This document shows positions 23,377-35,627 of a DNA stretch of 64,000 bases, piece after piece (position 1 is the first letter of the stretch; every line of letters starts with the position of its first letter). Location: the NCBI RefSeq assembly GCF_047675955.1, contig NC_132910.1, positions 95,630,923 to 95,694,922 of the forward strand, written 5' to 3'. The stretch is from Chlorocebus sabaeus (lineage: Eukaryota > Chordata > Mammalia > Primates > Cercopithecidae). A program made the position numbers and the translations under genes. The notes beneath the pieces are model-generated. The model saw only the letters and a program-made list of their open reading frames with translations. It was not told where the DNA came from and ran no database searches.

Positions 23377-23863
23377 AATTGTGGGGTCTCTGAGGGGTGC
23401 CTCAAAAACTATTGCAGTTAACTGTAGGTCTTGAGCCAGTGAGCTCTAGATTTCCCTTGTCCACTTTAACTAGAAAAGTTCCTATTTTTATAAATTAATA
23501 TTTTGAAAGTTCATATGAAGAAAAGCTTCCACAATTTAAAATGTTTAAAAGCAACCAACATAAAACTATATTTTTATATGTCCCAAATATATTGCTAACT
23601 AACAAAAGCAGTTTGCAAGCATGTGAATATGTTCCCAGTTCTATATAAGTTTTAAAAAGTCACCATCTATAGCTACAGTGCTTATATTTAGATCAATACC
23701 ATTTTTGGTACAACATATCCACAAAATATTTACAGTATTAACATGGCTATAATTTTTCAAGTTCCCTTTATATATGTCTTCATATTTCTCTATATTGTCT
23801 AGTTTTTTGCAGTGCTATATCTTGTAATTAAAAAAGACTATATTATTAAAGATATAAAAAGGT

Positions 23864-24000
23864 GGCCAGGTATGATGGCTCATGCCTGTAATCCTAGGAT
23901 TTCGGGAGGCTAAGGCAGGCAGATGGCTTGAGCCCAGCAGTTCACAATCAGCTCAGGCAACATGGCAAAACCCCATCTCTACAAAAATAAAAATAGAAAA
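23864..24000 (+). mobile_element. Free left Alu monomer-type fragment
   Basis: 'ggccaggtatgatggctcatgcctgtaatcc' to 'ccccatctctacaaaaat' and an A-rich tail, with no right monomer. Compatible with FLAM or a truncated AluJ. Confidence 0.75.
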
Positions 24001-24179
24001 AGACATGATATTCAGTAAATACATGTTGGTAAATTGATCGATATAATTTTATTAGTCTGGCTTGGCTTATAAGAATTTCAAACAGAGAGAATTTGCGTAA
24101 TTATTCAAGTTCTACTTTTCAGAACATCAATCCTTGCCATTCATATCCTACTGATGCTCTCTGATAAAAGTGAGTCTGA

Positions 24180-24900
24180 AAACCCAAGTCTATTCACGGA
24201 TGAACAAACAAAATGTGGTACAAACATACAATGCAATATTATTCAGCCTTTAAAAACAAGAAAATTCTGACACATAGTACAACATGGGTGAAACTTGAAG
24301 ACATTATGTTAAGTGAAATAAGATAGTCACAAAAGGACAAATGCTGTGCGATTCCACTTACATGAGGTATTTAGAGTAGTCTAATTCATAGACACCAAAG
24401 GTAAAATGGTAGTTACGAGGGACTGGGGGCAGGGGTAAATGAGGACTTATCGAATGAGTATGGAGTTTCAGTTTTGCAAGAAGAAAAATTGTTCTGGAGA
24501 TGGGTGATGGTGATGGTTCCACAACAGTGTGAGTGTGCTGAATACCACTGAACTGTACACTTAAAAATGGTTAAAATGGGCCAGCTGAGGTGGCTCACGC
24601 CTGGAGGCTGAGGTGAGTGGATCACCTGAGGTTTGGAGTTCGAGACCAGCCTGGCCAACATGGTGAAACCCTGCCTCTACTAATAATAACAAAAAACTTA
24701 GCCAAGCTTGGTGGTGCACACTTGTAATCTCAGCTACTCGCGAGGCTGAGGCAGGAGAATCGCTTGAACCCAGAAGGCGGAGATTGCAGTGAGCCGAGAT
24801 TGCAGTGAGCTGAGACCATGCCATTGCACTCCAGCGAAACTCCATCTCAAAAAAACAGTTAAAATGATGACTCTTGTACATAGTTTACCACAATTAAAAA
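24180..24900 (+). mobile_element. Old L1 (L1M-type) 3' end, split by an Alu
   Basis: 'attcacggatgaacaaacaaaatgtgg', 'ttattcagcctttaaaaacaag', 'acattatgttaagtgaaataag', 'ttctggagatgggtgatgg' and 'gaactgtacacttaaaaatgg'. It then resumes after the Alu with 'gttaaaatgatgactcttg'. Confidence 0.75.
24570..24866 (+). mobile_element. AluS with 9-bp target duplication and internal deletion
   Basis: GTTAAAATG at 24570-24578 and 24858-24866 flanks an Alu that lacks the usual 'taatcccagcactttg' stretch in its left arm. It has a short local duplication ('gagattgcagtgagc' twice) near its 3' end. Confidence 0.88.
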
Positions 24901-26690
24901 ATAAACAATAAAAAAAATTTTGATCTTAAAACACTTCAAGGTAATGTGTACCTAGCTGACATTCATTTTTAATATCATAAGCTCATTTACTTATTATTTT
25001 TCATTAATGAATCATTATAACATAATCACCACTTTCATCATCCCTATCAGCATCAAAGTACTGCAAAAACCAGCTGTATGCTTTATTCTAAAGATCACTT
25101 TTCATTTTCTTTATACAGGCAGCATAAATACTTTTTGGAGAAAAACACTATGAGGAGCATTGAGAAAGTCCTTATTTGGAATACTTAGCTGGACTTACCT
25201 AAACTGAACTTTCCCTTCCTTGACCCAGGGCAACCTCTGCCAAGCCCGCCACCCTCCAGCTCCCACACTATGAAAGATCGAAGAAGATAATCAGAAAAGC
25301 CACCCAAGAAAAGGAAAAGGGAGAATCAGTTACATATCCAGCAAGCCAGAAAACAAGAAAACCCAAATCTGTTCCAGTTCTCTAGTTTCACCTTAAAGGC
25401 AAAGAACTGTAGATGCTTGTGAGGAGCTCTTCAAAGCCTAAATTCATAGCCTCTCTACGCGGGAGGTTACCAGCATCTGAAGAAAAACAACCACTACCAG
25501 AAAAGCTCTTCTTTGTTTTCATTCTTTGCAGTCCTTCAGGAAACTCTTGATAATGTGAAATGTTATTACTGCAAATGTTGGCTCAGGCAAGTTTACTCTA
25601 GAGTCTGACTATCACTGACTTGTTCGCAAAATAAAATCATTTTTAAAGCCTACGAGGAAAGCCAAGAGCAAACCACAAATCAGAAAACCACCAAGGCGGG
25701 CTGGCCTCATTGCCAGAGTTTAATGTGATCTAATGGGAGGACAACGAGATGTGAGAATTTGATTTTACGATGCTCCATGTAACATTTGGCAATACGGAGG
25801 GGTTGGGCCCAACTTCCCCATCCTTAAGCAAACATTTGAAGTAATGTTTCACTTTCTCATCAGTTTTAATTCTGTCAACGAGAGGGTAGAAATTCAGCCT
25901 GCCCTGCTGATTTTAAAAGTGCCGTCTGCTTCGGATGCTCATAGATTTGCTTAATATCCATTTGTATAAGATGAAGATGGGCAGGTGGGGAAGGGGCCAG
26001 GAAAATAGGATGAAACTATTTAGTGGCAGTGTACCAACTGGACTGCCACTCTCTTCTGCACTGGTGATTTATTCCATGGGTGGGAAGGCAGGAATAGGGC
26101 TAACTTAAGCAACATTCTTTCGCAAGCAAAAACTAACCCCAATGAGAAAGAGTCAGATCTGGGCTGAATCACATTGCCCAGTCTCACAGCAAATGGGACT
26201 GGAACTCAGGTGGAGCTCTACTTCCCATCACTCGTTCTTTTAAAAAGAAATAAAATGGTAGCAACACAGAAACGCTTTGCACATGTCAAATTAACAGCGG
26301 AGGGCTCTATGGAATAGAGAAAGTCAGTCAGGAAATCCCATAAAAGGGCACATGAGCAATGAAAAATACATTAAAGTTACATATTTCATGCAGCTTTTAT
26401 TTCTGTTGCCAGGACAATGGAATGAGAATCAGATCTCTTTTTTTCCTTCTTACAGAAGAATGCAACCCTACCAATGCCAAACTCCTACTTACACTGTCAT
26501 TTTATAGCAATTACAAAGTTGGCCCAGTGAAGAAATGTAAAACTCATAGAGTCAAGTTTCTTGAAGCAATAGTTTGCTAAAGGAAGTGTAACAAATCCAA
26601 GGGTCTAGGAAAAATTTACTAGAACTTCTATTTCTATTGACTTTTAAGCTAAACACTAAGAAGGAAAGAAAGCCTCACTAAGAGTTAAAA
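24901..26690. other. Repeat-poor stretch, no gene recognised
   Basis: No interspersed repeat recognised over about 1.8 kb. Between about 25430 and 26300 several CpGs persist ('gcctacgagg', 'aaggcgggc', 'caatacggagg', 'ctgcttcggatgc') in otherwise CpG-poor DNA. Short open frames show no coding character. Confidence 0.45.
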
Positions 26691-26699
26691 TCTGGATGA

Positions 26700-26750
26700 C
26701 ACCAGGTGTCCACACCAGGTGACAGACAGTCACCTCTCACCCGCCACCTG
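26700..26750. promoter_or_regulatory. Cluster of E-box motifs (CAGGTG/CACCTG)
   Basis: CACCAGGTG at 26700-26708 and again at 26713-26721, then CACCTG at 26745-26750. These are the class of E-box bound by ZEB/SNAI and some bHLH factors. Function is only a possibility. Confidence 0.25.
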
Positions 26751-26824
26751 TGGACTGTGAGTCTTCCTGAAAGAAGGCTGAGAGCTCAAAGTGCTGAGGG
26801 TACGATAGGGTTAGCATCAGTTCA

Positions 26825-27235
26825 AGCAGGCTGGGCTGCAGTAACATATAGACCAAGCAGGTAATGGCTCAACACAATAGAAAGTTAGTTTTTGCTTAGG
26901 TAGCCATTCTGGTGATGAGATCAGCAGGACAGCTCAAGCCATGCCATCACTCAGATGAGGCTCTGCCAACTTCCACTTATGGTTAGCATAGACATCTGCA
27001 TTGCTTCCTGCAGGAAGAAGGAAGAACCATGGAGAATCACTTCTAGGAGACTTTTTATGGGACCAGACTGGAAGTGGTACATATTATTGAAGTTCATCCT
27101 CCATTGGCCATGACTTAGTCTCAGAGCCACACTTAACCACAAGGGAAGCCAGGAAATGTAGCCTGGTTATGTGCTCAAGAAGAAGAAACAAATTATGGCT
27201 AAAAGTCAGCAGTTTCTACCATAGGTGTCCTCATC
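26825..27235 (+). mobile_element. Old mammalian LTR (ERVL/MaLR-type)
   Basis: 'caggctgggctgcagtaacat', 'ctaggagactttttatgggaccag', 'attggccatgacttagtctcagagccacac' and 'gaagccaggaaatgtagcc', near the complete length of the family. Confidence 0.6.
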
Positions 27236-27874
27236 CATTCAGTGGATTGCAATGTATTGCAATCAACATGTTCCCCTCACACAGATTTAACCATTTTAAT
27301 AAAATGTAACCTCATGAAATGAACAGGTAGCTGAAAAATATTCCTACTACAAAGTTAAAAATTGAAGATAATATTAATAATACGAACACAAGCCAACCAC
27401 AAGAAAAGAACAGAGCTAAAGCCTCATATTTTAAACTCTTTGTCAATAATAATGTGAGGTTTTTTTTAAAAAAGACTATTAAATTACTTCTGGAAAGAAG
27501 TCAAACCAAATATTTTTAAAAATTTTAAGTTTATTTGAAATACAGATTTATATCCACTTTTATAATAATGAACCTTATATTCCATATATACCTGAACATG
27601 ACTAATAAGAATGTGAACATATCAAAATTAGCAAAAAATTTAAGTAGTCATAAAATAAACATGGAGAAAAGCTTCTGCAATTTTATGTGCAGTTTAAAGT
27701 CATGTTATACTTAATCTATTATTTTGAAAAATTTTACTAATCTTGATGAGAGATATTTAGAGGTCTCCTTTGAGATTTCTCATTAAATAATAAAGTACAA
27801 AAAGAAACATACCATTGGGTTCTCATTTTTTCTTCACCCCATAATTTAAAATTGCAAAATAACATATGTAAAAC

Positions 27875-28161
27875 AATCTGGCAGTAGGCTGGGCGTGGTG
27901 GCTCACGCCTGTAATCCCAGCACTTTGGGAGGCCAAGGTGAGCAGATCACTTGATGCCAGGAGTTCGAGACCAGTCTGTGAAATGTAGCAAACCCCGTCT
28001 CTACTAAAAATTAGCTGGACATGGTGGCATACACCTATAATCCCAGTTACTCAGGTGGCTGAGGCACAAGAATCACTTGAACCTCGGAGGCGGAGGTTGC
28101 AGCGAGCTGAGATTGCACCACTGCACTCCAGCCTGGGCAACAGAGTGAGACTCTGTCTCAG

Positions 28162-28194
<33 letters not shown>

Positions 28195-28196
28195 CA
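27875..28196 (+). mobile_element. AluS with target duplication and long poly(A)
   Basis: AATCTGGCA at 27875-27883 and 28188-28196. Full dimer from 'ggctgggcgtggtggctcacg' to 'gcctgggcaacagagtgagac', then an A-tract of more than 25 bases. Confidence 0.93.
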
Positions 28197-28744
28197 ACAA
28201 AATTGTATTCCTCTGTTAATATATATATAAAAAAAAAAAGCTGAAGTTTTAAGAAATAATTAAAATATGTTTTGTAGTGTTGGGAGGTTGATTCACAGAT
28301 CAATGAAAGTACAGGTTTCTAATGTATCTCAGCTTATGGTATTTTCTAGATCCTGTTTCAATGGTTACATATATAACTATTTGTGCATGTGTGTGTGCAC
28401 GCATATACCTGTGCACGTACCACAGAAAGATATGTACTAAAGAATGTGTCTTCTCAAAAATCACTCAACTAATATTTATAGTGCACCTGCTCCTTATCCT
28501 GATGCAGTTTTCATTACAGCAGCAATACTCAATCTAGCAAAAACAATATTTTGAAAGAAAATTGTGTAAGTGTATCAGTGATGGAGCATCTACTTCGATG
28601 AAATGTTTTAAAAGGTTTTGGGAATAAGTTTACTGAGGCAGCATAAATGAAATCTTTTTGCTTCCCCATTCATAGGCAAGCTATTGTAAGAAAATGCTAC
28701 AAAATGTCACTCATAAGTTTAATTTTAGAAAAACTAGAACCTTC

Positions 28745-29480
28745 AAATAAAGGGAAGTCAAATACCTAATACCCATTAGGATGACTACTATCAAAAAATG
28801 AAACAGAAAATAGCGAGTATTGGCAAGGATCTGGAGTTAGTATATTCTTGTGCACTGTTGGTGGGAATATAAAATGGTATAGTTGTTATGGGAAACAAAA
28901 TGGTATTTCCTCAAAAAATTAAAAATTGAATTACTATATGATGCATACATTCTACTTCTGGGTATATGCCCAAAACAACTGAAAGCTGGGTCCTGAAGAG
29001 ATATTTGTACACCCATGTTCATAGCACCATCATTCACAAAAGCCAAAAGGTGGAAGCAACCCAGTGTCCATCAACAGAAGAACAGATAAGCAAAATGTGA
29101 TACAGATATACATACAATGAAATAGTGTTCAGCCTTTAAAAAGAAGGAAATTCTCACAAATGCCATAATATGGATGAGCCTCAAGGACATTATGCTAAAT
29201 GAAATAAGCCAATAACAAAAAATAGTGTATAATGTCACTTATATGAGTACTTATAGTAGTGAAATGCATAGAGACAGAAAATGAAAGGGTAGTTATTAGA
29301 AACTAGGGAGAAGGAGGGATGGACAGTTGCTTAATAGGTATAGAGTATCAGTTTTGCAAGATCCATATAATTCTGGAGATTGGTTATCCAACAATGTGAA
29401 TGTACTTAACATTAATAAACTACACATTTAAAAAATGGTAACTGTGTATTATGAGTATTTTACTATAATTAATTGTTTTA
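28745..29480 (+). mobile_element. Old L1 (L1MC/MD-like) 3' end
   Basis: 'cccattaggatgactactatc', 'tgttggtgggaatataaaatgg', 'gtatatgcccaaaacaactgaaagc', 'caacccagtgtccatcaacag' and 'attctggagattggttatccaac', in sense. Confidence 0.8.
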
Positions 29481-31030
29481 ATGTAGAGGAGTCTACAGTT
29501 GGATATTGAGATATGGAGAAATGATGAAAATATTTTCTATAACTCAGAGTTTGCTGACTTTTAAAACACAAGAAACACACACACACCATCTACTTTCAAG
29601 GTAAAGATATTTTCACAATGAATTTAAAGTAACTGTTCTTTGAAAGAAATTCAAGCTATGCTGAGAACATTTTGAAAACATATTTAAAGTGTTTCCATCA
29701 CTATGTGTGTTGTTGCTGATAATTATGCAAATGCAGCCCTATAAAAATTTTCATAACTGAACACTTACACTTAGAAATGGAACATTTAAGCTATTTAATA
29801 ATTTATCAAAGAGTTTTAATGGTTTTGAATTCAGTTGGTAAACCAGTAACAAGCAACTCCCAATTATTTGTAAGAACAAGTGGTTAATGTCAGTGAAGAT
29901 AAAAAATTTTATCCAAATTTCAACAGAAGTTTCTGCATAATTGAAATATAGACTAGAGAAATGACCATCATGATTTAGTAAGCCTAGTCAATGATGGGTT
30001 CCTTCCACTCCTTCATTCCTTCCATTTGTAGATTCCATTCAGATCTAAAAATACTTCCAAGGGATCTTTTTAAGATATGGCAATCAAAATTCAAAAATTG
30101 TCAGATTGTGAATTCATTAAAATCGAGTTTTAAACTAGGATTTTAAAAACATATTGAAGCATATTAAATCATAAAACTCTCACTAATGAGAGCAAAAAGA
30201 GCTAGGTATTGTAAGCAAAAATAAGTAAAATAATTTTTAGAGTATTCTTTCTTTCATCTGTCTTAAGCCTTTGTTATTTTCTATCTTACAAATGTCTCAT
30301 AAAGTGCATAATATATTCGTACATAGCATATGCATATAACTCACAAATTAATTTTGTTCATACATAAAAATGTTTATTAATATGGATATAAAATATAGAG
30401 ACTATTGGTCTAAAATGTCTTGGAAACCAGTTAGGGAGAAATCTATAAACTTTGGTTTAAAAGGCAAATGGTCTAAATCTGTGATATGGAAGACCAAGGT
30501 TATATATGAGAAAGGCTTTTCTTTATAGTAGAAGCAAGAAGCCACAAGAGTAATTCTCATCCATTGAAATTATGTAGGTATAGTTCTTCCTTAGAGTAAT
30601 GAGATCAATTCATTTTATTCATAGGAATATTATGTAGCTCTACTGTCCTTAAGTGCCATCCAGGAGATAATTCTAAGTACGTATCTACAGTCAAGAATAA
30701 CATTTTGATAGTGAAGTAACACTGTACACATAGATTTTCTCTTAGAATATTTAAAGTACTTATGCTTTCATCACTAAGTTTTCTTGAATCTGTTTTGGAA
30801 TGTGATGGGACACATTTAAGTAAACAAACAATCACATACATAAACACTGTATTAATCTTTTTATCATTTGATCCCTCCCTTCATGTAAAACCACTGTAGA
30901 AGGAAAAAAATTTTTATCACAAAATAGCTACATCATTCCCATTATTTAGAACGTCTTTCCTTTCTTCTTTCATTTTATCTGAGTTTTCTCTGTAATTTGG
31001 GGTTCACTTCCAAAAACTTGTATTCAACAA
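29481..31030. other. No gene or confident repeat recognised
   Basis: AT-rich sequence. Only short chance frames. Confidence 0.5.
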
Positions 31031-31034
31031 CTAT

Positions 31035-31865
31035 TTGAGTATACTACATGCTTCTATGGCAGATTGATTGCAAAAATGGCCCTGTTTTCTATATCGACAT
31101 GCTCTTTACAATGTGGCTTTGCAGTTCCTCTTATTAGAAGGTGAAGTATATTTTCCCATCTCTTGAATATGGACTAACTTTGGCACTTTTTTTTGGCCAA
31201 TAAAACACGGCAGAGGTGATAATGTGTCAGTTCCAGTCTAGGTCTACTTCTACCATATGTCCTTGAAAACTCACTAACCCACAGAATAAGTCCAGGATGG
31301 GTATGAGACTACATGCAAGAGAGCTGAGGTGTTCTAGATGATTACTAATGAATGTCCCAGGCCGGGCACAGTGCCTCATGCCTGTAATCCCAGCACTTTG
31401 GGAGGCCAAGCAGGTGGATCATTTGAGGTCAGGAGTTCAAGACCAGCCTGGCCAACATGGAGTAACCCCGTCTCTACTAAAAATACAAAAATTAGCCAGG
31501 TGTGGTGGTACATGCGTGTAGTCCCAGCTACTTGGGAGGCTGAGGCAGGAGAATCGCTTGAACCCAGGAGGTGGAAGTTGCAATGAGCTGAGATCGTACC
31601 ACTGCACTCCGGCCTGGGCAAGAAGAGTGAAATCCCGTCCCACCCCACCCCTCCCCCCAAAAAATGTCCTGAACGGAGTTGCCTAATCTGCATGTGGCTA
31701 ACAGCAGATGCATGTAGAGGTCCAGCCAAGGGCAGAAGAGCCACCCAACTGAGCGCAGACCAGATTAGCAGCTCATAGAATTTTGAGCTAAATGAATGGT
31801 TACAATTTTAAGCAGCTAAGTTTTGGGCTGGTTTGTTAAGCAGTATTATTGTGATAACTGTTAAC
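31035..31865 (+). mobile_element. Old MER/MLT-type repeat, split by an Alu
   Basis: 'atggccctgttttctat', 'ggctttgcagttcctcttattag', 'ttggccaataaaacacggcagagg' to the left of the Alu. 'aattttgagctaaatgaatggtt' and 'taagcagctaagttttgggctggtttgtta' to its right. This is the common ending of one mammalian repeat family, whose name I cannot fix. Confidence 0.5.
31351..31669 (+). mobile_element. AluS with C-rich tail
   Basis: Alu at about 31360-31662 flanked by AATGTCC (31351-31357 and 31663-31669). The tail is unusual: after 'agtgaaatcccgtcc' it is CCAC/CCCC-rich before a short A run, instead of a simple poly(A). Confidence 0.9.
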
Positions 31866-32439
31866 AATCCTTACTAGGCATACTAAAAAGACGGAAACAA
31901 TGTGGTCCTTTCTGCCCTTGAAGGACTCATCTTCTGTATAAGGTCTTTTAATCTGGGGCCCACAGATGGACTTTAAAGAGATCTTAAATTATTTTAAATT
32001 ATATGTGAGATTTAACATGTCTTCTCAAGTGTTTTTCCTCTGGGGAAGTGGAGTTTATAGTTTTTATCAGATTCTTAAATAAGTTGATCTCTCACCAAAA
32101 GGTTAATACAGCACAGCTGTGAAGATACTGATGTAGTTATAAAAAGTATAATACATCAAATCCAATAATAGAGGTATGTGACAGGTAGTATGGCAATACA
32201 GAGAAGAAAACTTTTAAATCTCCTGAGGAATTCTAAGGCTTTCTCAAAGAAATTATTCTTCCCAAGTGTCTCAACAGACACAAAGAACCTTTCAGGCAAT
32301 GGGATAGCAGGTACAATAACATGGAAAAGTAAAACTGCCTGGTTTCTTTACGGAAAAGAAATTGTACATGTAGCAAGATACATAGTTAAGGTATGGAAGA
32401 TAAAACTGAAGAAGGCTGAGGTCAAGATGTAGTCCATGC

Positions 32440-32925
32440 CAGGGAATTTGTTTTTTAAAACTGTAAGGATCTGCCACTAAAAGTTTTAAGCAAAGAAAAA
32501 ACATTGTGAAAAATCACATTTTAGAAGTCCTGGTGGCAGAGAATAGAACAGCTTGCTTGGAGAAATGATTGGTGCAAGCTGGCAATAGTACAGGCAAGAA
32601 ATGATGGAAGTCTGAATTCAGAGAGTGGCACAGGGTGTAGAGGACAGAGGTGAGGTTTGAAAGTAGAATCATCAGGAGCTATTGACTGATTAGGTATAAA
32701 AGTGAGAAAGCAATCTGGGATTAGTATTTCTTGATTGCACAAATGGAGATGGTGATAAAAATCACTGAGGAGAGAATGCCAAAGGAGCATCACGGAGAGA
32801 GAAATTTTTTAAATCCCATTTTGAACATGTTCAATTACAGATTGTGCAGCAGGCCTAGAACTCAAACAAATAGTGAAGGATGAAGATTTAGAAGTTACTG
32901 ACTATAAATTCCGAGGAATTTGAGG
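32440..32925 (-). mobile_element. L2-clade LINE fragment (antisense)
   Basis: 'agttttaagcaaagaaaaaacattgtg', 'agtacaggcaagaaatgatgg' and 'gagatggtgataaaaatcactgagg' follow the antisense L2 order, as at 1815-2575. Confidence 0.5.
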
Positions 32926-34869
32926 AGTCAAGGAAAATGCAGCATGTAAGAAAAAATTGAGGGGAATACATAAGTTCTAAACATGAAAACACACATGCCT
33001 TGGTCAAAGGCACTTAAAGAATTGCCAGCCCAGGGTAAAAATGACTCTTCTGTGACTGGCTCTTGAAAAGATAAAAAAAAGACAGAGAGAGGACAAAAAC
33101 AGAGAGAGAAAATACCAACCTTTCCTCAGTACGTGGAGCGGCAGGTCAAGTCCTGCGAGCTAAAGCTGGCGTTGAAGTCAGTGCTCTACCCTTGAACTGC
33201 AAATGCACACAAGTCTCCAGTCCATGCTGTCTATATCCTGCATACACTTCTTGCAGATCAGCTCCACACATCTGTCACTTGAACCAACACTTCCTAAGAG
33301 CAGGAAGTTATAACAGCACAGAGAGCGAGAGATATTTCCAAAAAGCTTTGGATAAATTAGCATCAAATTCAGATTTTATAAAGTTTTTATGTACAAATAC
33401 TGACTTATCCCAAAACAAAAACAAAGCAAAATTAAAACCTCCAGAAAATGTTTAAGAGGATATCTAATAAATGCAAAGCCCATGACAAAGTACTGTGGGA
33501 ATGAAAATACGAATAGAGCATAAAATCTGATCTTAAAGGAAAAATCAGTTACCATCCATGGTGACTGTGAGATACGTAATTTGCAAGTTATAGGTATAAA
33601 GCCCATGAGAATGGATAAGGCCAACCAGAAGGTGGGGGAAATGCAGTACTCACAAATGGTAGCCTGTTTTTCCCAGAGTTTTGTTTGGCCTGTACAGTGT
33701 TTTTAAAAACGATGTTATCTGCCAATATTTAAAAATTGGGAGATTTCACCCCAAAAAATCAAATTCAACTTCTCTTGGAAAATTAATTAAAAGAAATTGC
33801 AACACTGGGCTCATGTTGCCACTCAGCAATAACTGGAGCTGAAAAGCAGTGGCTACCTTTAGAATGACCATGTGTCCTTCAATTAGCCACCTTTCTCATT
33901 GTCTTCACTAATTGTATTTACCTGCCTGCTCCTTGTAGGCATCTGAATTTGTGACCGTCTGTGTAGAATTAGAAAAGAATTCTAAGAAAGGAAAACTGAA
34001 TCATGTGCATCCAGCTATGGCTGTTTATAAGCCAGTGTCTCTTCCCCACTAAAAATTAGCTGTTTAAGATCAGACTTGATGCTCCATTCATCTTTTCATT
34101 CCATTACTCTTCCACGAGCTCTGCACATATGAGGTATCCTCCAAGCATTTTCTGCAAGTTTTTGTTTTGTATTGTTTGTTTTTGGTTTGGGATAAGTCAG
34201 CATTTATATATATAAACTTAAACTTATAAAACCTGCATTTGATGCTAATTTACCCAAAGGCATATTCATTATTCATTTCCCCTATTCACTGTCATTACCC
34301 TAAACATCTGCTCTGATCAAATAAGTTTCTTATTGAAGCTTTATGACCTTCTGTGGTCAGTAGCTAGAGTTGCACATCCAGAGTTAAGTAATATAGTTAG
34401 TTCTGTATCATACAAAGGATACAATAAGAATATAATAAAACCTCAAGAAATATGAAAAAATTATTTTCAGTTTATTGGGCTACTTTTTAATTTTCCATGC
34501 CATTCTTCATTTAGAAAGATCAAAGAGAAGGACTTGAGATCATATACTTTTATGACTGGAACACTAAGGGAAGGAGAAAGGGGAAAAGTTTACATTCTAA
34601 AAAAGAAGAAAAAAATCAATGTGCTAGTTAGAATTGTATCAGAATCCAACAAAGTTTCACAGGCTTGTGGCAATAAGTTCCTACTGCCAATTAGGAATAT
34701 AAAAGAATTAACTGTATTATCAAGATCAAAGAAATATTAGAGCCACTTATCTGCATACCCTCAATCCCAAGGTTTTGCTCTATTTTAATTTTCTCACCTT
34801 TTTCCTGCTAAGTAAAGAAAGTGAGATATTAGCTCACATTTTAAAAAAAAGATATAGTAACTATGACAT
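32926..34869. other. No gene or confident repeat recognised
   Basis: No clear transposon landmark. A GC-richer patch at about 33125-33190 is neither a tRNA nor an open frame of note. Confidence 0.45.
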
Positions 34870-34885
34870 GAAAGTCAGATCAATG
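34870..34885 (+). repeat. Left target-site duplication of the chimeric retrocopy
   Basis: GAAAGTCAGATCAATG lies directly upstream of the ENO1 5'UTR and matches 36096-36111 except C versus T at the seventh base. The sequence around its left edge (TG/AAAG) is compatible with a degenerate L1 endonuclease site. Confidence 0.9.
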
Positions 34886-35627
34886 TAGCTGTAGGGACCC
34901 GGAGCACACAGACCTCGCTGGCTTCACTCTTACCTCGGTGTCTGCTGCACCCTCGCTTCCTCTCCTAGGCCACGAGACCCAGCGGCTAGAAATTCACCAT
35001 GTCTATTCTCAAGGTCCATGCCAGGGAGATCTTTGACCCTCGTGGGAATCCCACTGTTGAGGTTGATCTCTTCACCTCAAAAGGTCTCTTCAGAGCTGCT
35101 GCGCCCAGTGGTGCTTCAACTGGTATCTATGAGGCTCTAGAGCTCCGGGACAATGATAAGACTCGCTACATGGGGAAGGTATCTCAAAGGCTGTTGAGCA
35201 CATCATTAAAACTATTGCGCCTGCCCTGGTTAGCAAGAAACTGAACGTCACAGAACAAGAGAAGATTGACAAACTGATGATCGAGATGGATGGAACAGAA
35301 AATAAATCTAAGTTTGGTGCAAACGCCATTCCGGGGGTGTCCCTCGCCGTCTGCAAAGCTGGTGCCATTGAGAAGGGGGTCCCCCTGTACCGCCACATCG
35401 CTGACTTCGCTGGCAACTCTGAAGTCATCCTGTCAATCCCGGCTTTCAATGTCATCAATGGCGGTTCTCACGCCGGCAACAAGCTGAACATGCAGGAGTT
35501 CATGATCCTCCCAGCTGGTGCAGCAAACTTCAAGGAAGCCATGCACATTGGAGCCAAGGTTTACCACAACCTGAAGAATGTCATCAGGAAGAAATACGGG
35601 AAAGATGCCACCAATGTGGGGGATGAA
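34886..35627 (+). pseudogene. ENO1 (pseudogene fragment): ENO1-derived segment (5'UTR and codons 1-210)
   Basis: Alpha-enolase is the cytosolic glycolytic enzyme that converts 2-phosphoglycerate to phosphoenolpyruvate. The segment begins with an ENO1-like 5'UTR that runs into the start codon at 34999. The first 60 codons read MSILKVHAREIFDPRGNP onward with few changes. One base is missing near 35179, after the YMGK codons, and shifts the frame by one. From there the enolase sequence continues in the new frame, including EMDGTENKSKFGANAI and FNVINGGSHAGNK. Counting the lost base, 630 nt give exactly 210 codons. The copy ends at the DE of the GDEGG loop, at the catalytic Glu210, so the C-terminal half with the remaining active-site residues is absent. 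Substitutions, several at former CpGs, and the frameshift mark it as dead. Confidence 0.95.

Noticed and set aside
24561..24881. 106-codon and other 60-122-codon frames over Alus (also at 31376, 41457, 52388, 63347)
   Set aside because: Well-known Alu-derived chance frames (peptides such as SPRLECSG); no gene context.
33125..33190. Possible tRNA-like patch
   Set aside because: No cloverleaf arms or B-box in the right places.
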